DNA of 41,429 bases, from the NCBI GenBank assembly GCA_013331015.1, contig DUHF01000167.1:1-41429 (forward strand), read 5' to 3'. Below the pieces are notes generated by a model. The model saw nothing but the letters and a program-made list of their open reading frames with translations, was not told where the DNA came from and ran no database searches. The translations under genes were made by a program, and so were the position numbers. Position 1 is the stretch's first letter; the number at the start of each line of letters is the position of its first letter. Below, piece after piece: positions 34,800 to 41,429 of the stretch. Origin of the DNA: Methanoregula sp. (lineage in GTDB: Archaea; Halobacteriota; Methanomicrobia; Methanomicrobiales; Methanospirillaceae).

Positions 34800-34964
34800 A
34801 TGGACACTGAAACATTAGGGATTCTTCTTGGAGTTGTGCTCCCGCTGTATCCCGTGCTGTTTGCCATCCATCAGAAGATCGGCAAATATGATGAGATCGT
34901 TGAGGAGTTCAAGAAACTCCGGAGCGAACACGAACGACACAAGGAGAACTATCATGGAAACTGA
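34800..34964 (+). CDS. Small single-span membrane protein with charged coil
   Basis: The 54-aa protein has one membrane segment at the N-terminus (LGILLGVVLPLYPVLFAI, about residues 6-23), then a charged helix (KYDEIVEEFKKLRSEHERHKE) that could form a coiled coil. The layout resembles small phage-type membrane proteins such as lysis or anchoring factors, but no family is recognised. It overlaps the next gene by 11 bp, in a different frame. Confidence 0.6.
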   Translation: MDTETLGILLGVVLPLYPVLFAIHQKIGKYDEIVEEFKKLRSEHERHKENYHGN

Positions 34965-35436
34965 AATGAGAACACAGCCGGTTGCAACCGTGACCGGTCT
35001 GTACCGGGGCAAATTCGGCGGGCTTGAACCGCTCACCGTAGACAAGCCGCTCACCCGGGATGAAGTGCGGCGCAATCCTATCTTCTACGAACTGGACCTG
35101 CACCCGGAGCAGGGCGATGAGAACCTGATCATCGATGTGATTTACGACAACCTCGCGCCCATGCGGTTGCAGGACCTGCGCCGGGGTACGGATATCCCGC
35201 GAGGAGTCCGGTTCTGGCCGGACTGGTTCGATATTCCTCCCTATGAGGAGATGCATGACATCGATGGTCGCCGTGTTTACCCGCGATCGCCAGGTATCCA
35301 CACGGTCCAGATCCGGACCGGTCGGCGCAAGTTTGCTCAGATGGGGCGGGTCCGGGACTTCAGCCCGGAGAATGGCGGATACACGAGCCCGGTGTTTGAG
35401 ATCCGGATTGCGGAGAGTACCGATGTTCGAGAATGA
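34954..35436 (+). CDS. Hypothetical protein in the membrane-protein operon
   Basis: The 160-aa protein has no membrane segment. Segments such as LTRDEVRRNPIFYELDLHPEQG and the strand-like SPGIHTVQIRTGRRKFAQMG suggest a beta-rich, soluble domain. It is not recognised. ATG at 34,954 follows AAGGAGA, inside the 3' end of the preceding small gene; the stop overlaps the next gene by 14 bp. The three genes 34,800-36,007 thus form one translationally coupled unit. Confidence 0.65.
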   Translation: METEMRTQPVATVTGLYRGKFGGLEPLTVDKPLTRDEVRRNPIFYELDLHPEQGDENLIIDVIYDNLAPMRLQDLRRGTDIPRGVRFWPDWFDIPPYEEMHDIDGRRVYPRSPGIHTVQIRTGRRKFAQMGRVRDFSPENGGYTSPVFEIRIAESTDVRE

Positions 35437-36007
35437 GCTGCAAACCCGGGCCGCCATCTGCGGGACCGGGGTCCTGCTCGGGATTGTTTTTGTCCTGGCA
35501 CATCTTCCCCTTCTGCTTCTCATCGTACCGGTCGCGGTGCTGTTTCTTGGTCTCGTTTCGGACCCGGAAGAAACGCACGCGGTTTGGTACGGGATGCTGA
35601 ACACGTTCGGCATCTTTGATTTTTCTGCGCTGACAGATGCGGAACGAGTGAACTACACGCAGAAAAAACATTACTTCTGGTTTGGGGAGGTCGGCATGGC
35701 GGCTGTGCTGGCCGGTGTGTTTGCGGTCCCGGTCGGGATCTTCCTTGCAGACCGGGCGGAGATCTCCCTGGCATTCATCAGCGCTGCGGTTCTGTTCCTG
35801 CCGCTGTTTGTGTTCCTGCCTAAGCTGATGCAGTGGGCAATGAAGGCGGACACGGATGCGGTGATTAATATGTTCGGGAAGAACGAGCAGGTCAAAAAAG
35901 TATTCTGGACCTTGTTCGTGATGATGGCCGGTCTCGTGCTGGCCCGGGTGGTGGACCCGGTGACAGCTCAGCAGGTGGTCGGGATTATTGCGGGGATGGG
36001 GATATAA
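35423..36007 (+). CDS. Multi-span membrane protein
   Basis: The 194-aa protein has about five hydrophobic segments: AAICGTGVLLGIVFVLAHL and LLLLIVPVAVLFLGLV near the start, MAAVLAGVFAVPVGIFL and AFISAAVLFLPLFVFL in the middle, and VFWTLFVMMAGLVLARVV near the end. A charged soluble stretch (TDAERVNYTQKKHYFW) separates the first pair from the rest. No transport or enzyme motif is seen. It is the last gene of the coupled unit, and R3 starts at its stop codon. Confidence 0.7.
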   Translation: MFENELQTRAAICGTGVLLGIVFVLAHLPLLLLIVPVAVLFLGLVSDPEETHAVWYGMLNTFGIFDFSALTDAERVNYTQKKHYFWFGEVGMAAVLAGVFAVPVGIFLADRAEISLAFISAAVLFLPLFVFLPKLMQWAMKADTDAVINMFGKNEQVKKVFWTLFVMMAGLVLARVVDPVTAQQVVGIIAGMGI

Positions 36008-36704
36008 CCCTCATTTATCCTTCGTCGGAGATGCCTATAATCAGGAGGTAAGAACCCTGAGGGAAAATAAGCCCAATTCGGGCTCCGTTTGTCATACCCT
36101 CATCTAGAAAACCCCGTAAAACCGTCCGTTTCGGCACTTGTGAAAAATACGCTTAATTATCGCTCTGTTTGCCAAAATACGGCAGAATTCCATCTCTCCT
36201 AAAGCCCGCCAAAGGCCCTTAAATCGATGCTATTTTCGCCCCTTAATTTATCCCATCCGGACCCCGAAAAGGTTGCCGGAATGCGAATATGAGGGTCGTT
36301 TTTTCCGGGGATGTCTAAAAAACAGGGTTTTAGCCTGGAATAAGGGGAGCCGGTCGCGGAGCGGGGGCGAGCACGGCGAAGCTGTGCGAAGCGTGCGACG
36401 CGGGCGGCGGTTCAAGCGTGTGACAAATACAGCGAGAAAATTTACGGAGGAGGTTACACTCAACGGGGCTCCGCCCCTCGCCGCGTGGGCTTCCCCAACG
36501 GGAACTTGTTTTGTGGTTCATGAAGATCGGTCGGTCATGTTCACTCGTCCTCGCTTCGGCTCCGGCTCGCTTCACATCACCTCCCTTGCTTTTCCGGAGT
36601 TGTCCTGTTGAGATGTAGTACGCCCCTGGCTTGTCGCGCTGCTCCGGCGCCAGCGGCTGCTCCCGCCCGCTCCTCACATACCGCTTCGCGGAATGTTTGT
36701 CGCT
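36008..36704 (+). repeat. Long non-coding repeat R3
   Basis: This third copy starts at the stop of the membrane-protein gene. It shares with R1 the opening CGTCGGAGA, the AGCCC/GGGCT hairpin (36,070-36,084), GGAGCCGGTCGCGGAGCGGGGG, CACGGC-GAA-GCTGTG (36,372-36,386), GGGGCTCCGCCCC and CCGCTTCGCGGAATG. Its 3' half (from about 36,525) matches R4 in inverted orientation, down to AAGATCGGTCGGTCATGTTC and TTGTCGCGCTGCTCC, more closely than it matches R1 or R2. R3 and R4 thus look like a matched pair around the composite element. Confidence 0.85.
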
Positions 36705-36822
36705 TTGTATGTTTTGAAGGCGACAACAGTACAAAAATGTGCGGATATCATTCAACCATCCTAAAGAATTTGGTAAAAAATGTGTTGGATTTAGTAAAAC
36801 GCTCGTCATCATAACTTTTAAC

Positions 36823-37614
36823 TTACTTCTCTTTTTGGTAAGGATGGTTTTCACTAAACCAGTCAAAAAAATCTAAACTATGCTGAAATTTCGGTTTTGC
36901 GATTTCAGGTTGTGGAATTTTAATTAAATCTTTTAATAATGCATCCCTAGGCGTGTCTTGTTGTTTATCTGTAGAAGAAAAATATTTAACCGGCCATGCA
37001 ATACTTAAAAACTTTTTAGTATTTTCACCCGTCGAACTGTGGGATAATGGCACGTCATAGAGAACTAATTCTTTTTCAAGGTTTTTCAAAGATATTTCGC
37101 TTGAATTATATCTCGGTTTTCGTTTTTCTTCTTCGATCACAGAATCTACCCACAATTTTGATTTTGGAGAGAAAATTACCCCAAACCAATTAGCGGATTC
37201 ATACCATTCATGAGCATCAAATATTGCCGGGCCAAGTACGGTAGTCCCTAAATCATTTTTTTCAAAAATATAATCTCCAACTGAAATGCACCCTCTGAAT
37301 AAAATCCCATTCTCAATGCCCCATTTTATTATATGATTTGTTCTGCTGACTACTTCGTACAATTTGAAATATTTACAATTTTTTTCATCGTGTTGCCAAC
37401 AAATAATTATTGTATCTCCAAATTCGGATATCTGAATTTTTTCAGTATAGACTTCCCCAAAGACAAATTCATACATTCCTTTTATCAATTGTATAGTAGT
37501 GTTTAGGGTAGCTCTCTTCTCTAAAAATTGAATACATTGCTTATTTGTGAAACCAGAAATCCCCAAGGCATCTATCATTAAAACGATTCCAAAATTCTCT
37601 TGAATTTCTGCCAT
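36823..37614 (-). CDS. Nucleotidyl-cyclase-like hypothetical protein (AT-rich)
   Basis: The 263-aa protein resembles stand-alone class III nucleotidyl-cyclase-like proteins. It has GIVLMIDALGISGFTNKQ (first metal Asp region, about 9-26), ISEFGDTIIICWQHD (about 60-74, in place of the second Asp hairpin), LFRGCISVGDYIFEKN (about 106-121) and LGPAIFDAHEWYESANWFGV. Relatives are common as single genes near defence or mobile loci, and some cyclases of this fold act in Pycsar-type antiviral signalling; no effector gene is adjacent, so such a role is only an idea. Its base composition is clearly AT-rich against its GC-rich surroundings, a mark of recent transfer. It splits R3 from the left inverted-repeat arm. 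Confidence 0.65.
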   Translation of the reverse strand: MAEIQENFGIVLMIDALGISGFTNKQCIQFLEKRATLNTTIQLIKGMYEFVFGEVYTEKIQISEFGDTIIICWQHDEKNCKYFKLYEVVSRTNHIIKWGIENGILFRGCISVGDYIFEKNDLGTTVLGPAIFDAHEWYESANWFGVIFSPKSKLWVDSVIEEEKRKPRYNSSEISLKNLEKELVLYDVPLSHSSTGENTKKFLSIAWPVKYFSSTDKQQDTPRDALLKDLIKIPQPEIAKPKFQHSLDFFDWFSENHPYQKEK

Positions 37615-37741
37615 CTCAATATAATTCTATACTCTAAACACTTCTTAACATTTGTCGAAAAATTATCTATTTCGCTTGTTAATTCGGTGGCATCAGTCAC
37701 TTCTCACAACGGACTCGATACTTATCTTTCTGAATCTGTAT

Positions 37742-38097
37742 AACGCTCAGTGACTCGTCCGCACGACGCATCAGGGGCTCGGACTCACCGCTGATGCGGT
37801 TCGTTACCTTCGCACCCTGAAGCGGTGCTCCCTCGGGCCGCTGGGCCGGGACAGGATAGCCCCCTGATGGGGGCACGGGATCGGTGTACGGGGGGGAAGA
37901 CAAAGCGACGGTTACCGGACGCATCAGCGGACGGTCGCTCGCTTTGTCGGGCGGGTCCTGCTCTGGCGATCGCATGCCAACAGGACAACGTAAAAATTTC
38001 CTGCAGCGTGGGCGGGTCATGGCTACACGGCGCGGTTACGGGGCGCATCAGCGACCTGTCGCGCTGTGTGCCTGGGCGGGCCAAGCGTAAACAAAAT
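37742..38097 (+). repeat. Left arm of long inverted repeat with hairpins
   Basis: This arm matches the right arm (40,344-40,808) in inverted orientation at both its outer end (ACGCTCAGTGACTCGTCCGC) and its inner end (the stretch around GGCGGGCCAAGCGTAAAC). It contains a stem CGCATCAG/CTGATGCG (37,768-37,798), a hairpin GACAAAGCGA/TCGCTTTGTC (37,899-37,948) and a hairpin ACACGGCGCG/CGCGCTGTGT (about 38,025-38,069). The loops carry GCATCAGCG. No gene is called in it. Confidence 0.85.
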
Positions 38098-38141
38098 TCT
38101 ACGCAAAAACGTTATTTCGTAAATCGGGCAATGCAGCGCTT

Positions 38142-38160
38142 TCACTTTCACACTGCGCAC
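38142..38160 (-). repeat. 19-bp repeat shared with 28,233-28,251
   Basis: GTGCGCAGTGTGAAAGTGA is read here on the minus strand and at 28,233 on the plus strand. It lies just upstream of the promoter of the ArdC cassette. Confidence 0.6.
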
Positions 38161-38168
38161 GGCGGAGA

Positions 38169-38176
38169 CATATAAG
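38169..38176 (+). promoter_or_regulatory. TATA box of the ArdC cassette
   Basis: ACATATAAGC stands about 25 bases before the ATG at 38,196, so transcription would begin at or very near the start codon, giving a leaderless message. Confidence 0.55.
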
Positions 38177-38195
38177 CGCTAACGTCTAAGAATGT

Positions 38196-38585
38196 ATGGT
38201 GAAAAACACCATGACTCCAACAAAAAACACAGATGTAAAGTTCGAGCACATAGGGGCCGCGCGCCTCTATAACGGCTCGGTCCGTATCGATGTCAAGACC
38301 ATGCAGGCAGTTATCCCAGCCGGGGAAGTCCGAAGGCTCGAAGACCACTGGCCCGCACCGGTCTTTGACATATCTGATGTAATGAAAAACTCGGAAGCGG
38401 CACCGGTCGGGAAGGCATGGATCACCCGGTCCGGTAAAGCGGTGATGATCACGATCAACGATGTGCAGTATGTCTCCCCGCTCGCGCAGGTAAAAGGCAT
38501 GCTCCGGGGTGAGCGAAAATACGCGAACGTTTCAAGCATGCAGCCCGTGACCACAGCCTCCCAGCCCGCCGGGGTGCACGCATGA
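38196..38585 (+). CDS. Hypothetical protein, first gene of ArdC cassette
   Basis: The 129-aa protein is not recognised. It is soluble, with strand-rich segments (VKFEHIGAARLYNGSVRID and SGKAVMITINDVQYVSPLA). A second ATG is five codons in. Its stop overlaps the start of the ArdC-like gene (ATGA), so the two are coupled. Position within an anti-restriction cassette suggests an accessory role in mobile-element survival, but this is only from context. Confidence 0.65.
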   Translation: MVKNTMTPTKNTDVKFEHIGAARLYNGSVRIDVKTMQAVIPAGEVRRLEDHWPAPVFDISDVMKNSEAAPVGKAWITRSGKAVMITINDVQYVSPLAQVKGMLRGERKYANVSSMQPVTTASQPAGVHA

Positions 38586-39493
38586 AAGCCGCTGATGTAA
38601 AAGCGCAGATCAACGAGCGGATCATAAAAGCGCTCTCCGAAGGAAAAATCCCCTGGTTGAAACCGTGGACCGAAAACGGCCCGCGAAATCTTTTCAGCAG
38701 CAGGGCATACACCGGGCTTAACCGGTTAATTCTCGGGCTCAGTCCCTATCCTCTTCCTTTTTGGGCAACCTACCGGCAGTATCTCGCCGCAGGGTTACAG
38801 GTCCAGAAGGGAGAGCACGGCTACGGGATTATCTACGCAGGGCGGACCGTAAAGACCGAGACGAAGACCGATAAGAACGGCAAGGAAACGGAGAACAAAA
38901 AACAGATCCGGTTTCTGAAAGCCTTCGTTGTCTTCAACGTAGCACAGACCGATTACATAGAGCAGGGGTACAAACTCCCCGATGTGAAGGAGAATCTCCA
39001 CCTGCTCGGATGTGATGCAGTCGTTCACGACTACACAGACCGACACTCAATAAAAATCACGGCAGGAGACCGGGCCGCATTCCTCCCGCAGATGGATATT
39101 ATCACTATCCCGGATATCTGCCAGTTCAGAACCTCGGAGCACTATTACGCCACGATGTTTCATGAATGCGTTCACTCCACCGGGCCACGGCTCGACCGGT
39201 TCAAACGGACCGATCCGGTCTGCTTTGGTTCCGACACCTACGGGCGCGAGGAACTGGTCGCCGAGATCGGGAGCGCTTACCTGGCAGCTCTCACCGGTAT
39301 CGATTCATCGGCGATTGTCCAGAATCAGGCAGCCTATCTCCAGAACTGGGCAACGGCGATCAAGGCAGATGCCGATCTCGTGATGTATGCAGCAGGCCGG
39401 GCAGAAAAGGCAGCGGATTTTATGATCGGGGCTCCGGCCCCGGTCCCTGCCAGCGCCACCGGGACCGATGCGGCGGAAGGGGTGACGGCATGA
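38582..39493 (+). CDS. ArdC-like anti-restriction protein (ssDNA-binding + zincin)
   Basis: The 303-aa protein matches ArdC-like proteins, which bind single-stranded DNA and protect incoming elements from restriction. The N-terminal DUF1738-type domain (about 8-130) has IIKALSEGKIPWLKPW and the tryptophan-containing PFWATYRQYLAAG, then KGEHGYGIIYAGR and LKAFVVFNVAQTD. The C-terminal part is a zinc metallopeptidase-like domain with FHECVHSTGPRLDR (HExxH at about 194-198) and YGREELVAEIGSAYLAAL, where the Glu is the probable third ligand. The length fits. It is coupled to both neighbours by ATGA overlaps. Substrate of the peptidase domain is unknown. Confidence 0.88.
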   Translation: MKAADVKAQINERIIKALSEGKIPWLKPWTENGPRNLFSSRAYTGLNRLILGLSPYPLPFWATYRQYLAAGLQVQKGEHGYGIIYAGRTVKTETKTDKNGKETENKKQIRFLKAFVVFNVAQTDYIEQGYKLPDVKENLHLLGCDAVVHDYTDRHSIKITAGDRAAFLPQMDIITIPDICQFRTSEHYYATMFHECVHSTGPRLDRFKRTDPVCFGSDTYGREELVAEIGSAYLAALTGIDSSAIVQNQAAYLQNWATAIKADADLVMYAAGRAEKAADFMIGAPAPVPASATGTDAAEGVTA

Positions 39494-39771
39494 ACACTAT
39501 TTTTGATGCTATGCCGGTAAAGGTCCTCGAAGAACTCGAACGCATCGAGATCACGATACACGAGAAGGAGCAGCGGGCTTTTCTGGATCAGGCAGATGCG
39601 CAGGATCTCCGCAGCAGGCACGATGAGATCATCGCTTCATGGAAAGCCCGGGCCGAGCGGGAAGGGCTCGACAACCTTATCGCAGAACGGCAGCGGCAGG
39701 ATATGATCGCATGGGTCTGCGATCCGCTGCCGAGCGGGATCCCCGCAGAGGCACAGGGGCGGGAGCGATGA
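39490..39771 (+). CDS. Small helical hypothetical protein
   Basis: The 93-aa protein is almost all charged helix (VLEELERIEITIHEKEQRAF, then RSRHDEIIASWKARAEREG), so a coiled coil or dimer is likely. It is not recognised. It starts within the ArdC stop (ATGA) and its own stop overlaps the next gene by 4 bp. Confidence 0.65.
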   Translation: MNTIFDAMPVKVLEELERIEITIHEKEQRAFLDQADAQDLRSRHDEIIASWKARAEREGLDNLIAERQRQDMIAWVCDPLPSGIPAEAQGRER

Positions 39772-40133
39772 TCGCAGCATTGGATCTAAAATCCTCCCTC
39801 TCCCATTTTACCGGGACTTCCCGGTACATCCGCGACCCGTTCACCGGTCTGATGCACACGGACGGGATCGGGCACCTGGCCGACCGTGCGGAGGCACACT
39901 GGCTGCTCTCCGATATCGGCGCAGTCTTCGGGCATCACCCGAAAGTCAAAGAAATGCCGTTCCAGCTGTGGGCGCTCGTTGTCGATGAGGACAGAAAAGC
40001 GATCCTTACCTGCCGGGAAGATTGTGATACACCGGTAATCTACGAGCAAAATTACGAGTACACGGATTTCCCGGTCGGAACCTGGAAGATGTACCTTATC
40101 GATGGCGTGCTTATGCTGCCATCGGAGTACTGA
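39768..40133 (+). CDS. DUF6876 family protein
   Basis: The 121-aa protein has the pattern of the DUF6876 family found in plasmids and phages: LSHFTGTSRYIRDPFTGLMHTDG near the start, HLADRAEAHWLLSDIGAVFG in the middle, and an acidic YEQNYEYTDFPVGTWKMYLIDGVLMLPSEY at the end. Function is unknown. ArdC-like genes and such small proteins often lie together in mobile elements. The start ATG overlaps the preceding stop. Confidence 0.72.
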   Translation: MIAALDLKSSLSHFTGTSRYIRDPFTGLMHTDGIGHLADRAEAHWLLSDIGAVFGHHPKVKEMPFQLWALVVDEDRKAILTCREDCDTPVIYEQNYEYTDFPVGTWKMYLIDGVLMLPSEY

Positions 40134-40142
40134 GGGGGCAGC

Positions 40143-40265
40143 ATGCTACGCATGAAAGAGATACGGCAGCATAAAAGAAACCGGATAACCATCTGGGGAC
40201 TGTTGAAATATGCGGAATGGTGGCTGCACCGGATGAAGAAAAAAATCCTTTTTCGTTGCGGGTAA
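40143..40265 (+). CDS. Small basic hypothetical protein
   Basis: A 40-aa frame encodes a basic, partly hydrophobic peptide (MLRMKEIRQHKRNRITIWG, then LLKYAEWWLHRMKKKILFRC). GAGGGGG precedes the ATG, which lies 9 bp after the DUF6876 stop. It may be a small DNA- or membrane-binding peptide. It is the last open frame before the right arm. Confidence 0.45.
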   Translation: MLRMKEIRQHKRNRITIWGLLKYAEWWLHRMKKKILFRCG

Positions 40266-40343
40266 ACGGTGGCCCGGACAGGGACACCATGACTCCTCAA
40301 GAGCCCTGCCGGGTTGGTCTAATATTCGTAGTCCGGCATTATC

Positions 40344-40808
40344 TTTTTTGTTCATGCTGGCCCACCCAGGCACACAGCGCGACAGGTCGCTGATGCGCCC
40401 TGTAACCGCGCCGTGTAGCCATGACCCGCCCGGAATGCTGCCGTGTGCCTTTCCTGTTGAGCCGCTCTGATCTTCCCTGACCCACCCGATGCTCGCGCGA
40501 CACGGCGAAGGTCGCCGTGTTCCGGCTCGCATCCTCCCACCCGGACCGGGGCCCGGTTCCGGTTGATCGGAAAATGTGATTTGTATCGGTTGTACCCACC
40601 CGACAAAGCGATCGACAGGTCGCTGATTCGCCCTGTAACCGTCGCTTTGTCTCCCGCCAGTACAAGAAGCCCGTCCTCCCATCAGGGAGGCTATCCTGAC
40701 CCGGCCCAGCGGCCCGAGGGAGCGCCGCTTCAGGGCGCGAAGGTAACGAGCCGCATCAGCGGTGAGTCCGAGCCCCTGATGCGTCGCGCGGACGAGTCAC
40801 TGAGCGTA
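40344..40808 (-). repeat. Right arm of long inverted repeat with hairpins
   Basis: This arm mirrors the left arm. From inside out it has hairpin ACACAGCGCG/CGCGCCGTGT (40,372-40,416) with inner stem ACAGG/CCTGT, then hairpin GACAAAGCGA/TCGCTTTGTC (40,602-40,651) with the same inner stem, then CGCATCAG/CTGATGCG (40,752-40,784). It is about 110 bp longer than the left arm because of extra sequence at about 40,435-40,600. The inner loops carry CGCTGAT(G/T)CG. The outer stems of the two long hairpins differ while the inner part is kept. Confidence 0.85.
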
Positions 40809-41025
40809 CCGCATGAGTACGATCAACAGCGACGAACATTCCGCGTAGCGGTATGTGAGGAGCGGGCGATGGCAGCCGCTGGCGCAGGAGCAGCGCGACA
40901 AGCCAGGGGCGTACTGCATCTCAACCGGAAGCCGATCGGGAAAAAGCAAGGGAGGTGATGTGAAGCGAATCGGAGTGCAGTGAGCGCAAGCGAGCGGAAC
41001 GCAGATGAGTGAACATGACCGACCG
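40809..41025 (-). repeat. Inverted half copy of the long repeat (R4)
   Basis: Read on the minus strand this matches the 3' half of R3 (36,525-36,704): GATCGGTCGGTCATGTTCAC, TTCACATCACCTCCCTTGC, a TACGCCCCTGGCTTGTCGC block and CGCTCCTCACATACCGC. It follows the right arm with the same join (CGTCGCTGTTGATCGTACTC) as seen past the end of R2. Confidence 0.85.
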
Positions 41026-41037
41026 ATATCCGGTCAA

Positions 41038-41097
41038 CCGGACCTGATGGTTCCCGCCCTCGGGGTGGTGGGCGGGACTCCAGGGTGGGCGGTCCGG
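41038..41097. other. Two-tier hairpin near the right end
   Basis: CCGGACC (41,038-41,044) pairs with GGTCCGG (41,091-41,097) around an inner stem TCCCGCCC/GGGCGGGA (41,052-41,077). It could be a structured RNA, a terminator part or a recombination site. T-rich sequence starts about 60 bp on. Confidence 0.5.
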
Positions 41098-41206
41098 AAG
41101 ATTATCCCCGTTTAATCCCGCGCATATGTTGCGATCGCGTTAGAACGAAATACGGTCCTCTTTTTTTAAAAAACATTGTCGGAACAAGAAAATGGGTAGG
41201 GAATCC

Positions 41207-41223
41207 GGGCTCAATTTGAGCCC
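41207..41223. other. Small hairpin GGGCTCA/TGAGCCC
   Basis: A perfect 7-bp stem with a 3-nt loop lies 34 bp before the right copy of the 17-bp repeat. It recalls the AGCCC/GGGCT hairpin at the head of R1 and R3. Confidence 0.4.
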
Positions 41224-41257
41224 TAAAAATACATAGTTACTCCCCACAAAATTAGAT

Positions 41258-41274
41258 GGGGTAACTTTCATCAT
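41258..41274 (+). repeat. Candidate att site, right copy of 17-bp direct repeat
   Basis: GGGGTAACTTTCATCAT matches 3637-3653 exactly and in the same orientation. Upstream lies GTTACTCCCCA (41,236-41,246), a near inverted copy of its first half, as in many recombinase core sites. A hairpin GCTGGTTA/TAACCAGC (41,279-41,302) follows. See the left copy for the limits of this call. Confidence 0.5.
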
Positions 41275-41429
41275 CGCCGCTGGTTAGTGGTCGATAACCA
41301 GCAATTTATTTCTTTTTACCCGGGGATGCGGAGGCAGTGCCATCCTCTCTGTTGGGCAGGGGGGATCCTTTCTCCTTTTTGCTCCGTACACCGGGCCCGG
41401 ATATACAAACGATGTCCAATGCAGTTATT

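Noticed and set aside
36823..37614. A complete Pycsar-type antiviral system
   Set aside because: Only a cyclase-like protein is present. No TIR, membrane or other effector with a cyclic-nucleotide sensor is adjacent, and the catalytic residues are not clearly complete.
37697..38175. Open frames of 60-116 aa in the left arm, and similar ones in the right arm (40,146-40,958)
   Set aside because: They come from the hairpin-rich inverted repeats; the frames do not agree between the arms and no start signals are seen.

Overview
The window comes from the chromosome of a methanogenic archaeon, most likely a member of Methanomicrobiales. Supporting genes are methanogenesis marker protein 12 beside porG, a DUF1890/DUF1894 pair, O-phosphoseryl-tRNA:Cys-tRNA synthase (SepCysS), archaeal-type apgM, ThiC and PdxS. 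Archaeal TATA boxes, GGAGG/GGTGA ribosome binding sites and tight gene overlaps agree with this. The species cannot be fixed from the sequence alone.

Layout. (1) 1-3.6 kb is ordinary chromosome: porG, marker protein 12, a sugar-nucleotide epimerase and apgM. (2) 3.6-6.1 kb holds a tyrosine recombinase beside a 17-bp sequence that recurs at 41,258, then a TPR protein and a ~0.7-kb non-coding repeat (R1). (3) 6.2-27.2 kb is a dense block for sulfur, cysteine and their cofactors: thiI, DUF1894, DUF1890, a ThrRS-type editing domain, metX-CBS, metY, SepCysS, three tRNA-Cys(GCA) genes, nadA, a radical SAM enzyme, a small winged-helix regulator, cysS, cysK, a cysE-DUF59 fusion, pdxS, moaE/moaD/moeB, iscU/iscS, a Cys-bearing HTH regulator, larE and thiC. 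A palindromic operator (TTMACAATTGTGAA) recurs at six places here and probably defines a cysteine or Fe-S regulon. (4) 27.3-28.3 kb is a second repeat copy (R2). (5) 28.4-36.0 kb is a plasmid- or virus-like module: small ORFs, a 1024-aa primase-helicase, a DUF4062/ATPase protein, iteron-like repeats, a strongly equipped single-gene unit and a membrane-protein operon. (6) 36.0-41.1 kb is a composite element: a third repeat (R3), an AT-rich nucleotidyl-cyclase-like gene, and a cassette with an ArdC-like protein and a DUF6876 protein. The cassette lies between long hairpin-rich inverted repeats (37,742-38,097 and 40,344-40,808), and the right arm is followed by an inverted half copy of the repeat (R4).

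How it works together. The metabolic block covers cysteine made on tRNA (SepCysS) and free cysteine (CysE/CysK), direct charging by CysRS, methionine entry (MetX/MetY), sulfur mobilisation by IscS to IscU, and sulfur-transfer proteins of the ThiI, MoaD/MoeB and LarE families. PdxS makes the PLP used by MetY, SepCysS, CysK and IscS. Several consumers are Fe-S enzymes (NadA, ThiC, radical SAM). The accessory regions carry recombination, replication and anti-restriction functions and are bounded by related non-coding repeats. The clearest candidates for something undescribed are the repeat family R1-R4 and the hairpin-bearing inverted-repeat element around the ArdC cassette.
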